Shown here: in pieces, positions 13,293 through 19,378 of the stretch
Layout of the letters: each line of letters opens with the position of its first letter
Position numbering within the stretch: the first letter of the stretch is position 1
From: a virus
Strand: one strand, 5' to 3'
Virus record (IMG/VR): IMGVR_UViG_3300009154_000259
Location: 1 to 25,024 of that record
DNA: 25,024 nt
The notes under the pieces: model-generated
Told to the model about the DNA's origin: nothing
Seen by the model: the letters and a program-made list of their open reading frames with translations, nothing else
Database searches by the model: none
Program-made: the position numbers and the translations under genes

Positions 13293-13444
13293 TTGTCTCT
13301 TCAAGGATACACCAGCTGTCTAGCCTACACCTCACCAGCGACATTCGAAATAGCTGTATTCTTTGGTGGACCTACCTCTGTGTTTATTATTGTGCACACA
13401 CTTCGGGCTCTGATGTATCCATGAAGAGACAACCGAAGTTGTCT
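13293..13444 (-). ncRNA. Candidate structured RNA at the head of the tRNA transcript
   Basis: The segments 13293-13315 and 13410-13432 pair over 23 positions with one mismatch and one wobble. The wobble is U-G on the minus strand but A-C on the plus, so the minus strand is probably functional. Inside are AGCC/GGCT and CACCA/TGGTG stems. Directly 5' in the transcript lies GACAAC-TTCG-GTTGTC (13443-13428), whose 3' half is also needed for the long stem, so two folds compete. On the plus strand the same hairpin is followed by a T-rich tract. No known RNA family recognised. Confidence 0.6.
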
Positions 13445-13489
13445 TTTCTCTTTAGCAATGCCAAACAGCGTTATTCAGATTATATTAAG

Positions 13490-13518
13490 ATAGTATCATG
13501 AGTTAGATTAAATGTCAA
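13490..13518 (-). promoter_or_regulatory. Early-type promoter for the structured RNA / tRNA-Asn transcript
   Basis: TTGACA (13518-13513), then the ATTTAATC block, spacer 17, TACTAT (13495-13490). Identical in design to the 17-22 kb cassette promoters but without the downstream AUG/AAAGGA part, as expected for a non-coding transcript. The -35 box overlaps the TGA stop of the preceding gene. Confidence 0.9.
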
Positions 13519-13691
13519 CCCAAGAAATCGACTATCTTGCCGTCTTTATCTACAGCTCGTACCTGAAAGGTAGGGTACCTGTCCTTGAGCTCGTGCATGC
13601 GCGCCCTGATTATCTGAGACTCATTGATTGTCGTGTCGTAGACTCTCCACACACCCATTGGGTCTCGAGTCTGAATGTCGATGAACTCCAT
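13515..13691 (-). CDS. Small hypothetical protein (58 aa)
   Basis: Begins MEFIDIQTRDPMGVWRVYD and ends DKDGKIVDFLG; a strand-helix-strand pattern with no recognised family. It is the last of a three-gene run on this strand, starting one base after the previous stop with GGAG upstream. Its TGA stop is part of the TTGACA box of the next promoter, an arrangement repeated elsewhere in the window. Confidence 0.65.
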   Translation of the reverse strand: MEFIDIQTRDPMGVWRVYDTTINESQIIRARMHELKDRYPTFQVRAVDKDGKIVDFLG

Positions 13692-13692
13692 C

Positions 13693-13905
13693 TCAGCTCT
13701 CCAGACTCAAGACTCCGGTGACGTAGTTCTCAGCGATGTTCTCATGGTAGAGCTCACTCTTACCAGAAGAGTAACGCTTATCTACCAGCTTACCATCGCG
13801 ATACATGCGTACCTCGTAAGCTTTCTCGATCTTAATTACCTCGATGACTTGAGCTTCTAGGCTACCGTCTTCTGATGCGTAGGTACTCGCTACTTTCTCG
13901 TACAT
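13693..13905 (-). CDS. Small hypothetical protein (70 aa)
   Basis: 70 residues from ATG 13905, preceded by GAGAGGA. The sequence MYEKVASTYASEDGSLEAQV is followed by a beta-rich centre (EVRMYRDGKLVDKRY) and an acidic tail. A longer in-frame extension exists but would overlap the upstream gene heavily and lacks a ribosome binding site. Second of three tightly packed genes; function unknown. Confidence 0.7.
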   Translation of the reverse strand: MYEKVASTYASEDGSLEAQVIEVIKIEKAYEVRMYRDGKLVDKRYSSGKSELYHENIAENYVTGVLSLES

Positions 13906-13906
13906 A

Positions 13907-14314
13907 TTATCCTCTCCGTGAACCTGAACCAAGGTTGGTCTTGTCTGACTCGGGACTGAAGTACATAGTTGGTCCCTTGTTGTAGGCGACTGTAGTGCGC
14001 TGAGCTTTCTCAAGGATTTCTCTTTGAACCTCTGGCTTCTCCCTGCGGAGATTCTCCATGATACCATTCTTATATCCATTTCCTATGCCATTAGAGAGCT
14101 CATAGAGCGACTCGACGCTGAGGTCGGGTAGTGCCTCGACGTACCTACCCTTGAACGCTCTCTGCAGGTCTCTCTGATTAGGATGCAGGCCTCTGGCCTT
14201 GAGCCACTGCTCGTGCTTGGCCGTAGCGTCGGCGAGCTTCTTGCTCTTTGATGCCTTACTCTTCTGGCCTGAACGCGTCGTGGTAAAGTAAACTGGTGCT
14301 AGGTGCATGCTCAT
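13907..14314 (-). CDS. Basic hypothetical protein (135 aa)
   Basis: Start ATG 14314 has GGAG eight bases upstream. A basic N-terminus (TTTRSGQKSKASKSKKLADA) leads into a helical domain with HEQWLKARGLHPNQRDLQRA (about residues 36-55), then a C-terminal tail ending GSGSRRG. The positive charge and helical core suggest nucleic-acid binding, but no named domain is recognised. First gene of a three-gene unit with its own promoter. Confidence 0.65.
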   Translation of the reverse strand: MSMHLAPVYFTTTRSGQKSKASKSKKLADATAKHEQWLKARGLHPNQRDLQRAFKGRYVEALPDLSVESLYELSNGIGNGYKNGIMENLRREKPEVQREILEKAQRTTVAYNKGPTMYFSPESDKTNLGSGSRRG

Positions 14315-14337
14315 TGCCAAATCTCCATTATGTATAT

Positions 14338-14366
14338 AATATACCACAGTCTGGAATTAATGTCAA
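14338..14366 (-). promoter_or_regulatory. sigma70-type promoter for the 14314-13515 operon
   Basis: TTGACA (14366-14361), ATTAATTC block, spacer 17, TATATT (14343-14338). It starts eight bases after the CCA of tRNA-Val, separated by a run of five Ts. Confidence 0.88.
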
Positions 14367-14374
14367 CTGAAAAA

Positions 14375-14449
14375 TGGTAGCCGGTGACGGTCTCGAACCG
14401 CCGACAGCCTCGGTGTAAGCGAGGTGCTCTACCGCTGAGCTAACCGGCC
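14375..14449 (-). tRNA. tRNA-Val (anticodon TAC)
   Basis: Acceptor GGCCGGT pairs with ACCGGCT through a terminal G-U, discriminator A, encoded CCA. Anticodon stem CCTCG/CGAGG with loop CTTACAC. Its 5' base directly abuts the stop codon of the preceding gene. Confidence 0.93.
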
Positions 14450-14653
14450 TTAACTTGGTATGTAGAACTTTGTGATGATCATATCATCGATATTGTCCAC
14501 AAAGACGATGATGACCTCTGGGTCCGGATCATTGACTTCCATATCTCTAGCGCATACGTCTGCTCTAAATCCAGAAGCAGAAGCCTTCGAGCTAATTTCT
14601 TCTAGAACTATATATGTTAAGACTTTACCTACGTAAGAACTAAGATCTTCCAT
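14450..14653 (-). CDS. Tandem paralogue 3, possible I78-like small protein
   Basis: 67 residues beginning MEDLSSYVGKVLTYI and ending DDMIITKFYIPS. It aligns with the two genes upstream over the xDLxxYVGK start, a central loop with PDPE, the VIIVFVDN strand and the final DxIIxxF strand, so the three arose by tandem duplication. This copy is the most divergent and has lost the PWP loop but gained a cysteine (VCARD). Overall shape (VGK helix, loop, V.VNN strand) resembles I78/potato-inhibitor-I folds, a weak inference. Confidence 0.65.
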   Translation of the reverse strand: MEDLSSYVGKVLTYIVLEEISSKASASGFRADVCARDMEVNDPDPEVIIVFVDNIDDMIITKFYIPS

Positions 14654-14656
14654 CTA

Positions 14657-14863
14657 CTATTCCTCTACAAAGTGCTTGAATCTAACGATGATCTGATCGA
14701 TATCGTTATTTATGATGACGATGAGAGACTCAGGGTCTGCGCCAGCACCGCCGATGCCGTCAGGCCATGGGAAGGCCGTGAGCCCATTGGCTTCAGCGTA
14801 TGACTTGATCTCCTCGTTAACTTCCGAGTAGCGCCTGCCCACGTACTTTTCTAGATCTCTCAT
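14657..14863 (-). CDS. Tandem paralogue 2, possible I78-like small protein
   Basis: 68 residues from ATG 14863; alignment to the sister genes (MRDLEKYVGR against MEELNQFVGK) and a GGGA ribosome binding site choose this over ATG 14878, which overlaps the previous stop. It has the loop FPWPDGIGG (about 32-40) and the strand SLIVIINNDIDQIIVRF (about 46-62). The exposed proline-glycine loop between helix and strand is where small serine-protease inhibitors of the I78/potato I type carry the reactive site. Function not established. Confidence 0.68.
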   Translation of the reverse strand: MRDLEKYVGRRYSEVNEEIKSYAEANGLTAFPWPDGIGGAGADPESLIVIINNDIDQIIVRFKHFVEE

Positions 14864-14874
14864 ATTGCTTCCCA

Positions 14875-15078
14875 TCATGGTTCGTACGCGATAAACTGAT
14901 CTATGATATTCTCTTCCGTGTTGTTGACAACCACGAGAAGAGTCTTAGGTTCTCCGGCTACAATGCCAACGCCCTTAGGCCAAGGCTGGACTGTGAGTCC
15001 ACTCTTGCTTGCGATATCTGTTATCTGTTCGTTAACAGACGATAGTTCCTTACCGACGAACTGATTTAGTTCTTCCAC
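14875..15078 (-). CDS. Tandem paralogue 1, possible I78-like small protein
   Basis: 67 residues, MEELNQFVGKELSSVNEQIT start, loop QPWPKGVGI (about 31-39), strand TLLVVVNNTEENIIDQFIAY. First of three tandem copies. It shares the WPxG loop with copy 2, so those two are closest. A GAGAG ribosome binding site precedes the ATG, and its gene begins shortly after tRNA-Arg on the same strand. Confidence 0.68.
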   Translation of the reverse strand: MEELNQFVGKELSSVNEQITDIASKSGLTVQPWPKGVGIVAGEPKTLLVVVNNTEENIIDQFIAYEP

Positions 15079-15094
15079 TGCTCTCTCCTCTTAT

Positions 15095-15171
15095 TGGCGA
15101 TCACGACAGGACTCTAACCTGTGACCCTCGGTTTAGGAAACCGATGCTCTATACAGCTGAGCTACGTGACC
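15095..15171 (-). tRNA. tRNA-Arg (anticodon CCT)
   Basis: Acceptor GGTCACG/CGTGATC with one G-U, discriminator G, encoded CCA. Anticodon stem TCGGT/ACCGA with loop TTCCTAA, reading AGG. Two bases separate it from tRNA-Ser(TGA). Confidence 0.94.
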
Positions 15172-15173
15172 AA

Positions 15174-15263
15174 TGGCGGAAGGGGTGAGATTCGAACTCA
15201 CGGTAAGCTTTCACCTACGCTAGTTTTCAAGACTAGAGCCTTAAACCACTCGGCCACCCTTCC
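15174..15263 (-). tRNA. tRNA-Ser (anticodon TGA)
   Basis: Class II tRNA: acceptor GGAAGGG/CCCTTCC, discriminator G, encoded CCA, long variable arm, anticodon stem CTAGT/ACTAG with loop CTTGAAA, reading UCA. It begins one base after the stop of the phosphoesterase gene. Confidence 0.96.
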
Positions 15264-15264
15264 A

Positions 15265-16008
15265 TTATCTCTTGTAGTCTATTATCTCCCACGTACCGTC
15301 CAAGTGCTCGACCAGAGCCGTGCAGCTCTCGACCCAGTCACCGCAGTTCATGTAGTCAATCTCACCAATCTTACGAATGTTTGGATGATGAATATGACCA
15401 CATATGACCCCATCAGCAGCTTTAGTCTTCGCATATGAAGATAGATTCTCCTCGTATCCACTTATGAAGTTTACTGCTTTCTTAACCTTGTACTTGAGGT
15501 ACGCGCTGAGAGACCAGTATGGAAGACCAAGCATGCCTCTTATCTTAGACAACCAGATGTTGAACACGATCGTCATGTCGTAGCCCCAGCTGCCGAGATG
15601 ACTCAGCCACTTGGCGTTCGTGATGACCGAGTCGAACTCGTCGCCGTGCATGACTATATATCTCTTACCTGTGACCGACACGTAGATGTCGCTCTTGAGC
15701 AGCGAGACATTACCGAACTGATTATCGCAGAACGACCTTAGGAACTCATCGTGATTACCCGGAATGAAGGTAACGTGTGTGTTCTTACGGGCTCTCCTGA
15801 GTATCTTCTGCACCACGTCGTTGTGATCCTGCGGCCAGAAGAAGGACCTAGACATAGCCCAGCCGTCGATGATGTCGCCGACCAAGTACAGCTCTTCGCA
15901 CTCGAACGTCCTCATGAACTCGAGGAGTAAGTCAGGACGACTCATGCGAGTACCGAGGTGAACGTCGGATATGAACACCGCCTTGTACTTGATCAACTGT
16001 ATCTCCAC
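15265..16008 (-). CDS. LpxH-like metallophosphoesterase
   Basis: 247 residues with all calcineurin-like motifs in order: FISDVHLGTR (about 11-20), LVGDIIDGW (about 39-47), FIPGNHDEFL (about 77-86), VMHGDEFD (about 111-118) and CGHIHHPNI (about 202-210), then NCGDWVES (about 220-227), the tail pattern of UDP-2,3-diacylglucosamine pyrophosphatase relatives. LpxH makes lipid X in lipid A synthesis. A phage copy could modify lipid A flux or hydrolyse another nucleotide diphosphate. Fully intact, length normal for the family. No obvious ribosome binding site directly before ATG; it follows the small exported gene by eight bases. Confidence 0.8.
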   Translation of the reverse strand: MEIQLIKYKAVFISDVHLGTRMSRPDLLLEFMRTFECEELYLVGDIIDGWAMSRSFFWPQDHNDVVQKILRRARKNTHVTFIPGNHDEFLRSFCDNQFGNVSLLKSDIYVSVTGKRYIVMHGDEFDSVITNAKWLSHLGSWGYDMTIVFNIWLSKIRGMLGLPYWSLSAYLKYKVKKAVNFISGYEENLSSYAKTKAADGVICGHIHHPNIRKIGEIDYMNCGDWVESCTALVEHLDGTWEIIDYKR

Positions 16009-16016
16009 GTCAGCTC

Positions 16017-16289
16017 TTAGTCCACGTCCCGACAGACTACCTGCTGGCCGACGTAGTTGCCGTACCTATCGTAGACGTCTATGCGCTGACACACGCGCTG
16101 TGGATACTGGGGATAGTAGTACCTACGATCGTACCTGTTGTCATACCTGTGATCATGACCCATCTCATTCAAGATGGCACCAGCAAAGATACCACCTACG
16201 AGTGGACCTATCCACTCACCGCCGGCATGAGCTACCTGCGGTAGGACCAGTCCTGAGACCAGAGTTGTAACCAATAAAAACTTCTTCAT
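16017..16289 (-). CDS. Small exported glycine/tyrosine-rich protein
   Basis: 90 residues with a signal peptide (MKKFLLVTTLVSGLVLPQVAHA). The mature part has a short glycine-rich hydrophobic stretch (IGPLVGGIFAGAIL, about 27-40) like a glycine zipper, followed by an HDHRYDNRYDRRYYYPQYPQ region rich in Tyr/Arg/Asp and two cysteines near the end. AGAGGTGA precedes the ATG, and a late-promoter-like GATAAATA lies upstream (16331-16324). Probably periplasmic or outer-membrane associated; function unknown. Confidence 0.7.
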   Translation of the reverse strand: MKKFLLVTTLVSGLVLPQVAHAGGEWIGPLVGGIFAGAILNEMGHDHRYDNRYDRRYYYPQYPQRVCQRIDVYDRYGNYVGQQVVCRDVD

Positions 16290-16326
16290 CTTATCACCTC
16301 TTATAAGAGAGCCAACTGTCCCTTAT

Positions 16327-17190
16327 TTATCCATTCTTACAACAAGTGACCTTGGCGACCTTGCGGAAGTTAGCCGCACCCATCTTGCGGACGTCGGCGA
16401 CCTTGATCACCATGCGGAGCGAGAGCTCGCGGAGGGTGTTCTGCTCGGTCTCGATGAACGACATGACGTCGGCTTTCTCGAGTGGAGTGAGACCAGACAG
16501 GAGACCTGCCTCGACGACCTGACGGATGCGAACCATGTAGTCGCGCTTGGTCTTCATGGCCAGATCGATGTAGTGCGACCGAGAGACCAGAGCCTGAAGG
16601 TGAGGAGCCAGCTTGTGACCGCGATCGATGAGGGCGTCGAAGTCGAGGTTGGTGATGAACACCACGGTGCCCTTGAAGTCGAACGACCGAGGCATGCGCT
16701 CACCGGTATCGTCGTCGATAAGGGAACCCTCAGCACGCCAGCCGACTCGACGGACGCCGGTGGTGTCGCACACGGCCTTGAGGAGGTTCAGGGATACATC
16801 GTCAAAGAACACCGAGTCGGCGTCGTCGAGTACCAAGACCTGACCTGGAGACGAGTGCTGGAACAGGAGCTTGTACAGGCCGGTGGCACGGACGAAACCC
16901 TTGACGAACGTGTGGTTGTCACCGGTCGGGTCGAGCCTGAGGAGTGTCTCCTCGACGGTGTGGGACTTGCCGAGACCAGCTGGACCGGACACGATCATGG
17001 ACCGGCATGAGCCCATGGCACAGGCCTCGGTGAAGGTCGACAGCACGTCGAACCGGTCGGCAATACGCGACCAGATCTGCATGTCGGTCTCGGTCTGAGT
17101 AGCCGGCTTGAGCTGGACTACGTCGAAGGCCTTGGCTGGGGAAGAAGAGCGAGCGGCACGGAAGCCGGCTTTTGGAACACCACGTGGCAT
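16327..17190 (-). CDS. AAA+ ATPase
   Basis: 287 residues from ATG 17190. A basic N-terminal tail (GVPKAGFRAARSSSPAK), then Walker A GPAGLGKSH (about 62-70), Walker B QVLVLDDADSVFF (about 108-120), a sensor-1 type FITNLDFD (about 165-172) and a helical C-terminal lid. It acts as an ATP-driven remodelling protein with unknown client. The first gene next to the early-promoter arrays, it is expressed from its own cassette; a second in-frame ATG 24 bases upstream lies at the predicted transcription start. It is distinct from the clamp-loader ATPase at 3.3 kb. Confidence 0.8.
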   Translation of the reverse strand: MPRGVPKAGFRAARSSSPAKAFDVVQLKPATQTETDMQIWSRIADRFDVLSTFTEACAMGSCRSMIVSGPAGLGKSHTVEETLLRLDPTGDNHTFVKGFVRATGLYKLLFQHSSPGQVLVLDDADSVFFDDVSLNLLKAVCDTTGVRRVGWRAEGSLIDDDTGERMPRSFDFKGTVVFITNLDFDALIDRGHKLAPHLQALVSRSHYIDLAMKTKRDYMVRIRQVVEAGLLSGLTPLEKADVMSFIETEQNTLRELSLRMVIKVADVRKMGAANFRKVAKVTCCKNG

Positions 17191-17220
17191 TGAATTTTCC
17201 TTTGTTTTGATCATATAGTT

Positions 17221-17248
17221 ATTATATCATAAGAAGATTAAATGTCAA
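17221..17248 (-). promoter_or_regulatory. Early cassette promoter (AAA+ gene)
   Basis: TTGACA (17248-17243), ATTTAATC block, spacer 16, TATAAT (17226-17221). AACTAT then ATGATC follow, putting the leader AUG at predicted +1, 24 bases and in frame before the gene start. Confidence 0.92.
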
Positions 17249-17254
17249 CAGGTA

Positions 17255-17440
17255 TTACGCGGCGACCTCCATCAGCTCAGCTTCCATGGCAGAGTCGAGC
17301 TCGTTCGCGAGCTCGCGGTACTCGCTGGCGATCTTTCGGATCTCGTACTGAAGATCCTCGACGTCGTAGAAGTACTTACGCGAGCGACGAATGAGCGACT
17401 CGAGACGCTCGGCGATATCTACTGACTCATTGACTGTCAT
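17255..17440 (-). CDS. Small coiled-coil protein (61 aa)
   Basis: Starts at ATG 17440. Sequence is helical with leucine/isoleucine heptads (VDIAERLESLIRRSRKYFYD, EYRELANELDSAMEAEL), ends MEVAA. No family recognised. Single-gene unit behind an early cassette; the leader AUG lies 24 bases upstream in frame (leader MIKTKGYT). Confidence 0.7.
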   Translation of the reverse strand: MTVNESVDIAERLESLIRRSRKYFYDVEDLQYEIRKIASEYRELANELDSAMEAELMEVAA

Positions 17441-17470
17441 GGTGTATCCCTTAGTTTTGATCATATTAAG

Positions 17471-17498
17471 ATTATATCACAAGTGGATTAAATGTCAA
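17471..17498 (-). promoter_or_regulatory. Early cassette promoter (61-aa gene)
   Basis: TTGACA (17498-17493), ATTTAATCC block, spacer 16, TATAAT (17476-17471), then CTTAAT-ATG. Upstream sits GCTGGCCTA and a copy of the 17-bp near-palindrome. Confidence 0.92.
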
Positions 17499-17507
17499 TA
17501 GGCCAGC

Positions 17508-17524
17508 GGCATGGCAGGTATGAT
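17508..17524. repeat. 17-bp promoter-upstream element, copy a
   Basis: GGCATGGCAGGTATGAT: the near-palindrome GGCAT-N7-ATGCC with its last two bases changed. Nine bases (GCTGGCCTA on the minus strand) separate it from the -35 box. Confidence 0.7.
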
Positions 17525-17676
17525 CAAGAAGCATGGCTCTTTTCCATTGCGATGGTGGTACCACCGTCCGGATGTCGATGCTGGTACACCACTCGGTACC
17601 CCAGAACGGAGTACCGGCGGATCATCTTGTTCAGGTGGTTCCACGACTTACCGGTGAAGGAGACTCTGTTGGACAT
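17524..17676 (-). CDS. Small basic protein (50 aa)
   Basis: MSNRVSFTGKSWNHLNKMIR, then YSVLGYRVVYQHRHPDGG and a short tail. Predicted helix followed by a beta hairpin; no family recognised. It starts one base after the upstream stop. Its TGA falls in the repeated region ahead of the next promoter, which overlaps the start of a 20-codon frame. Confidence 0.6.
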   Translation of the reverse strand: MSNRVSFTGKSWNHLNKMIRRYSVLGYRVVYQHRHPDGGTTIAMEKSHAS

Positions 17677-17677
17677 G

Positions 17678-17893
17678 TCAGATGCCCTCGAAGTACCGGA
17701 CGTCGGCCTCGGTCGTGTAGGGATCGTCAGCTTGGAGACGAGCCGAGAGAGCCTCCGTGAGGCCGTCGATCTTGGCGAGGAATGCGTCGGCCAGCCCGTA
17801 CGACTCGGCGTCCATGGCCACCCCGTAGTTGAGCTCCATGTGGTCGAGGGCTTTGCGGAGCTGGTCCACCGTGAGGTCTGAGTATCTGCTCAT
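17678..17893 (-). CDS. Small acidic helical protein (71 aa)
   Basis: Starts at ATG 17893 (AAAGGA upstream). MSRYSDLTVDQLRKALDHME, then a helical run with GLADAFLAKIDGLTEALSAR and a C-terminus ending VRYFEGI. Not recognised. First of a two-gene unit. Its leader is the most divergent of the set: ATGATGATGAAAGGACAACAG before the start, still in frame but with a different length. Confidence 0.68.
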   Translation of the reverse strand: MSRYSDLTVDQLRKALDHMELNYGVAMDAESYGLADAFLAKIDGLTEALSARLQADDPYTTEADVRYFEGI

Positions 17894-17920
17894 CTGTTGT
17901 CCTTTCATCATCATAATAAG

Positions 17921-17949
17921 ATAGTACCACAGTTCGGATTAAATGTCAA
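17921..17949 (-). promoter_or_regulatory. Early cassette promoter (71-aa gene)
   Basis: TTGACA (17949-17944), ATTTAATCC block, spacer 17, TACTAT (17926-17921), CTTATT then ATG. The -35 box overlaps the TGA of the preceding gene. Confidence 0.92.
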
Positions 17950-18362
17950 CCGAATAGTTCCTCGAGAGCGTACTGACCGAGGTCGGTGTACTCCTTGGCT
18001 CCCCTGCGCTTGAACGACCAGTGAGTACCGTCGAACACGTAGAGGTAGTCGACGTCCCCGTAGTTACCCTCGGCATAGTGGAGGGAGTGGAAGTCTCGAG
18101 AGCCGACGTCGGTCTCACCTCGGTCGCGACCGTAGGCCAGACACCAAGTCTTGTCGGTCGGCAGGTTGAAGTCCTGCTTCTGACCTATCTCGAGACCTAG
18201 GGACGAGAGGTCGCCGAGCTCCATCAGGGACTCGACCTTCTCGAGTGTATTCCAGTGGCGGAGGAGCGTCATGCCTACACCCTCGACGTACCCGTCGAAG
18301 TGGCAGTAGATCGCGGTGATCTTATCTTCCCTCTTGAGGGCGATCATGGAGCGTGTTGACAT
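17946..18362 (-). CDS. Phage hypothetical protein of the STRS-start family
   Basis: 138 residues beginning MSTRSMIALKREDKITAIYC and continuing HFDGYVEGVGMTLLRHW (about 21-37). This start and the xCHxDGYxxGVG segment recur in many phage and prophage proteins of unknown function. The rest holds a beta-rich part with LAYGRDRGETDVGSRDF and YLYVFDGTHWSFKRR. Second gene of its operon, one base after the previous stop. Its stop GGT-TGA merges into the next promoter. Confidence 0.75.
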   Translation of the reverse strand: MSTRSMIALKREDKITAIYCHFDGYVEGVGMTLLRHWNTLEKVESLMELGDLSSLGLEIGQKQDFNLPTDKTWCLAYGRDRGETDVGSRDFHSLHYAEGNYGDVDYLYVFDGTHWSFKRRGAKEYTDLGQYALEELFG

Positions 18363-18363
18363 A

Positions 18364-18639
18364 TCAGGCCGCCTTCAGCATGCTGAGTGGAACCATGTAG
18401 GTGTTGTTGACCGGAGAAGTGACCTGGACCGTGGCCTTCTTGACTCGGATGTTCATGATCTTACCGAGGTAGTCGACACCGCGGTTGGTGAACCTGACGT
18501 CCTGACCTGGCTTGAGGGAGTACTTGGCGACCTTGGCCAGCTTCTCGCGGCGGAACTTGATCGCCTCGAGGAGGTTGTTGATCTGGTCGTGGTCGGCGTC
18601 GAGGGTAACGAACGCGAGGACGGTCTTGAAGTCTGTCAT
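18364..18639 (-). CDS. Small protein with helix and SH3-like C-terminal half
   Basis: 91 residues. The N-terminal half is a helix (DHDQINNLLEAIKFRREKLA). The C-terminal half, KPGQDVRFTNRGVDYLGKIM through VKKATVQVT to MVPLSMLKAA, has the beta-turn pattern of a small SH3/KOW-like barrel. Function unknown; nucleic-acid or protein binding is plausible. First gene of a unit with the STRS-start gene; leader MMKTKENQ in frame upstream. Confidence 0.7.
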   Translation of the reverse strand: MTDFKTVLAFVTLDADHDQINNLLEAIKFRREKLAKVAKYSLKPGQDVRFTNRGVDYLGKIMNIRVKKATVQVTSPVNNTYMVPLSMLKAA

Positions 18640-18669
18640 CTGATTTTCCTTTGTTTTCATCATAATAAG

Positions 18670-18698
18670 ATAGTACCACAGTTTGGATTAAATGTCAA
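18670..18698 (-). promoter_or_regulatory. Early cassette promoter (91-aa gene)
   Basis: TTGACA (18698-18693), ATTTAATCC block, spacer 17, TACTAT (18675-18670), CTTATT then ATGATGAAAACAAAGGA. Confidence 0.92.
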
Positions 18699-18703
18699 TA
18701 GGC

Positions 18704-18904
18704 CTAGCTCTCGACCTGAGTCGGCGACCTGAAGAGCACCGACTCGTGGATGCGGAAGTCGACACCGGTGTAGTTGTGCTTGACCTGCAGGCGCCCGTAC
18801 TCGTGAGCCCCAGCCCATGAGTCGAACACCATCGGATAGCCGACCATTGGGCCCGGAGTACCGTCGTTCTTGACGCGGTGGAAGGTGAGGACGAAGTAGC
18901 TCAT
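18704..18904 (-). CDS. Small hypothetical protein (66 aa)
   Basis: MSYFVLTFHRVKNDGTPGPM start, then a compact alpha/beta pattern with WAGAHEYGRLQVKHN, ending RSPTQVES. Overlaps the previous stop by four bases (ATGA), so its translation is coupled. Unrecognised. Confidence 0.65.
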   Translation of the reverse strand: MSYFVLTFHRVKNDGTPGPMVGYPMVFDSWAGAHEYGRLQVKHNYTGVDFRIHESVLFRSPTQVES

Positions 18905-19107
18905 GCGTCGTACTCAGCGGACATCTCGAAGGCCTCGCGGATGACGTCGGACATGCCACCCTCCTGAACCCCACCCTCTCGGATGAGCCACGCGATGAGA
19001 TCGAGCAGCAGCTCCTCTCCGGCGACCTCGGACAGCTCGTCGAACAGCTTCGACTCTGACTCGTTGAACTCGAGAGGGATGGTGACCTCGATGACTCTGT
19101 TCTTCAT
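18901..19107 (-). CDS. Small acidic helical protein (68 aa)
   Basis: MKNRVIEVTIPLEFNESESK then LFDELSEVAGEELLLDLIAW and a helical acidic C-terminus. Opens with a beta strand followed by helices, as in some small DNA-binding or inhibitor proteins, but no family is recognised. The leader (MIETRSIP) lies in frame 24 bases upstream; the ribosome binding site is AAGGAGC. Confidence 0.68.
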   Translation of the reverse strand: MKNRVIEVTIPLEFNESESKLFDELSEVAGEELLLDLIAWLIREGGVQEGGMSDVIREAFEMSAEYDA

Positions 19108-19138
19108 TGGTATGCTCCTTGTTTCAATCATTAATAAG

Positions 19139-19166
19139 ATTATATCACAAGAGGATTAAATGTCAA
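19139..19166 (-). promoter_or_regulatory. Early cassette promoter (68-aa gene)
   Basis: TTGACA (19166-19161), ATTTAATCC block, spacer 16, TATAAT (19144-19139), then CTTATTA-ATG (one base longer than usual). GCTGGCCTA and an inverted copy of the 17-bp element lie upstream. Confidence 0.9.
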
Positions 19167-19175
19167 TAGGCCAGC

Positions 19176-19192
19176 GACATACCTGCCATGCC
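19176..19192. repeat. 17-bp promoter-upstream element, copy b (inverted core)
   Basis: GACATACCTGCCATGCC, which is the reverse complement of the core found in copies a, c and d, yet flanked by the same GCTGGCCTA and TTGACA on the minus strand. Only the core is flipped. Confidence 0.7.
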
Positions 19193-19198
19193 AGAAGA

Positions 19199-19378
19199 TC
19201 ATACCTCCTCCGAGAACGTGAACACCCACTGGCCGACCGGGCTAGGCCTACCCATGTCCCTAGGTAAGGTGAGTGGCTTTACTCCATACTTACGGATGAG
19301 CATGGCCAGATACACGTGACCCTGACCCTCGGTGAAGGTATCCCTCGATCGAACTACTGTCTTCTTTACTACCTTCAT
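19199..19378 (-). CDS. Small basic protein (59 aa) downstream of the RHH gene
   Basis: MKVVKKTVVRSRDTFTEGQG, then HVYLAMLIRKYGVKPLTLPR and VGQWVFTFSEEV. Overlaps the RHH-protein stop by four bases (ATGA), forming a two-gene operon reminiscent of toxin-antitoxin pairing, but no toxin fold is recognised. Its own stop overlaps a further 20-codon frame (GTATGA). Confidence 0.65.
   Translation of the reverse strand: MKVVKKTVVRSRDTFTEGQGHVYLAMLIRKYGVKPLTLPRDMGRPSPVGQWVFTFSEEV

Noticed and set aside
13293-13444. Self-splicing group I intron or hammerhead ribozyme
   Set aside because: No P/Q/R/S core sequences of group I introns. A CTGATG is present on the plus strand but without the remaining hammerhead core (CUGAUGA and GAAA in order).
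13194-13500. tmRNA (possibly two-piece, as in alphaproteobacteria)
   Set aside because: No tRNA-like domain with T-arm besides tRNA-Asn, and no tag frame ending in the usual LAA/VAA type.
16573-17010. Long plus-strand frames opposite the AAA+ ATPase, and other long frames opposite GC-rich early genes
   Set aside because: Shadows of GC-rich codon usage; the minus-strand products have clear domains or consistent cassette starts.
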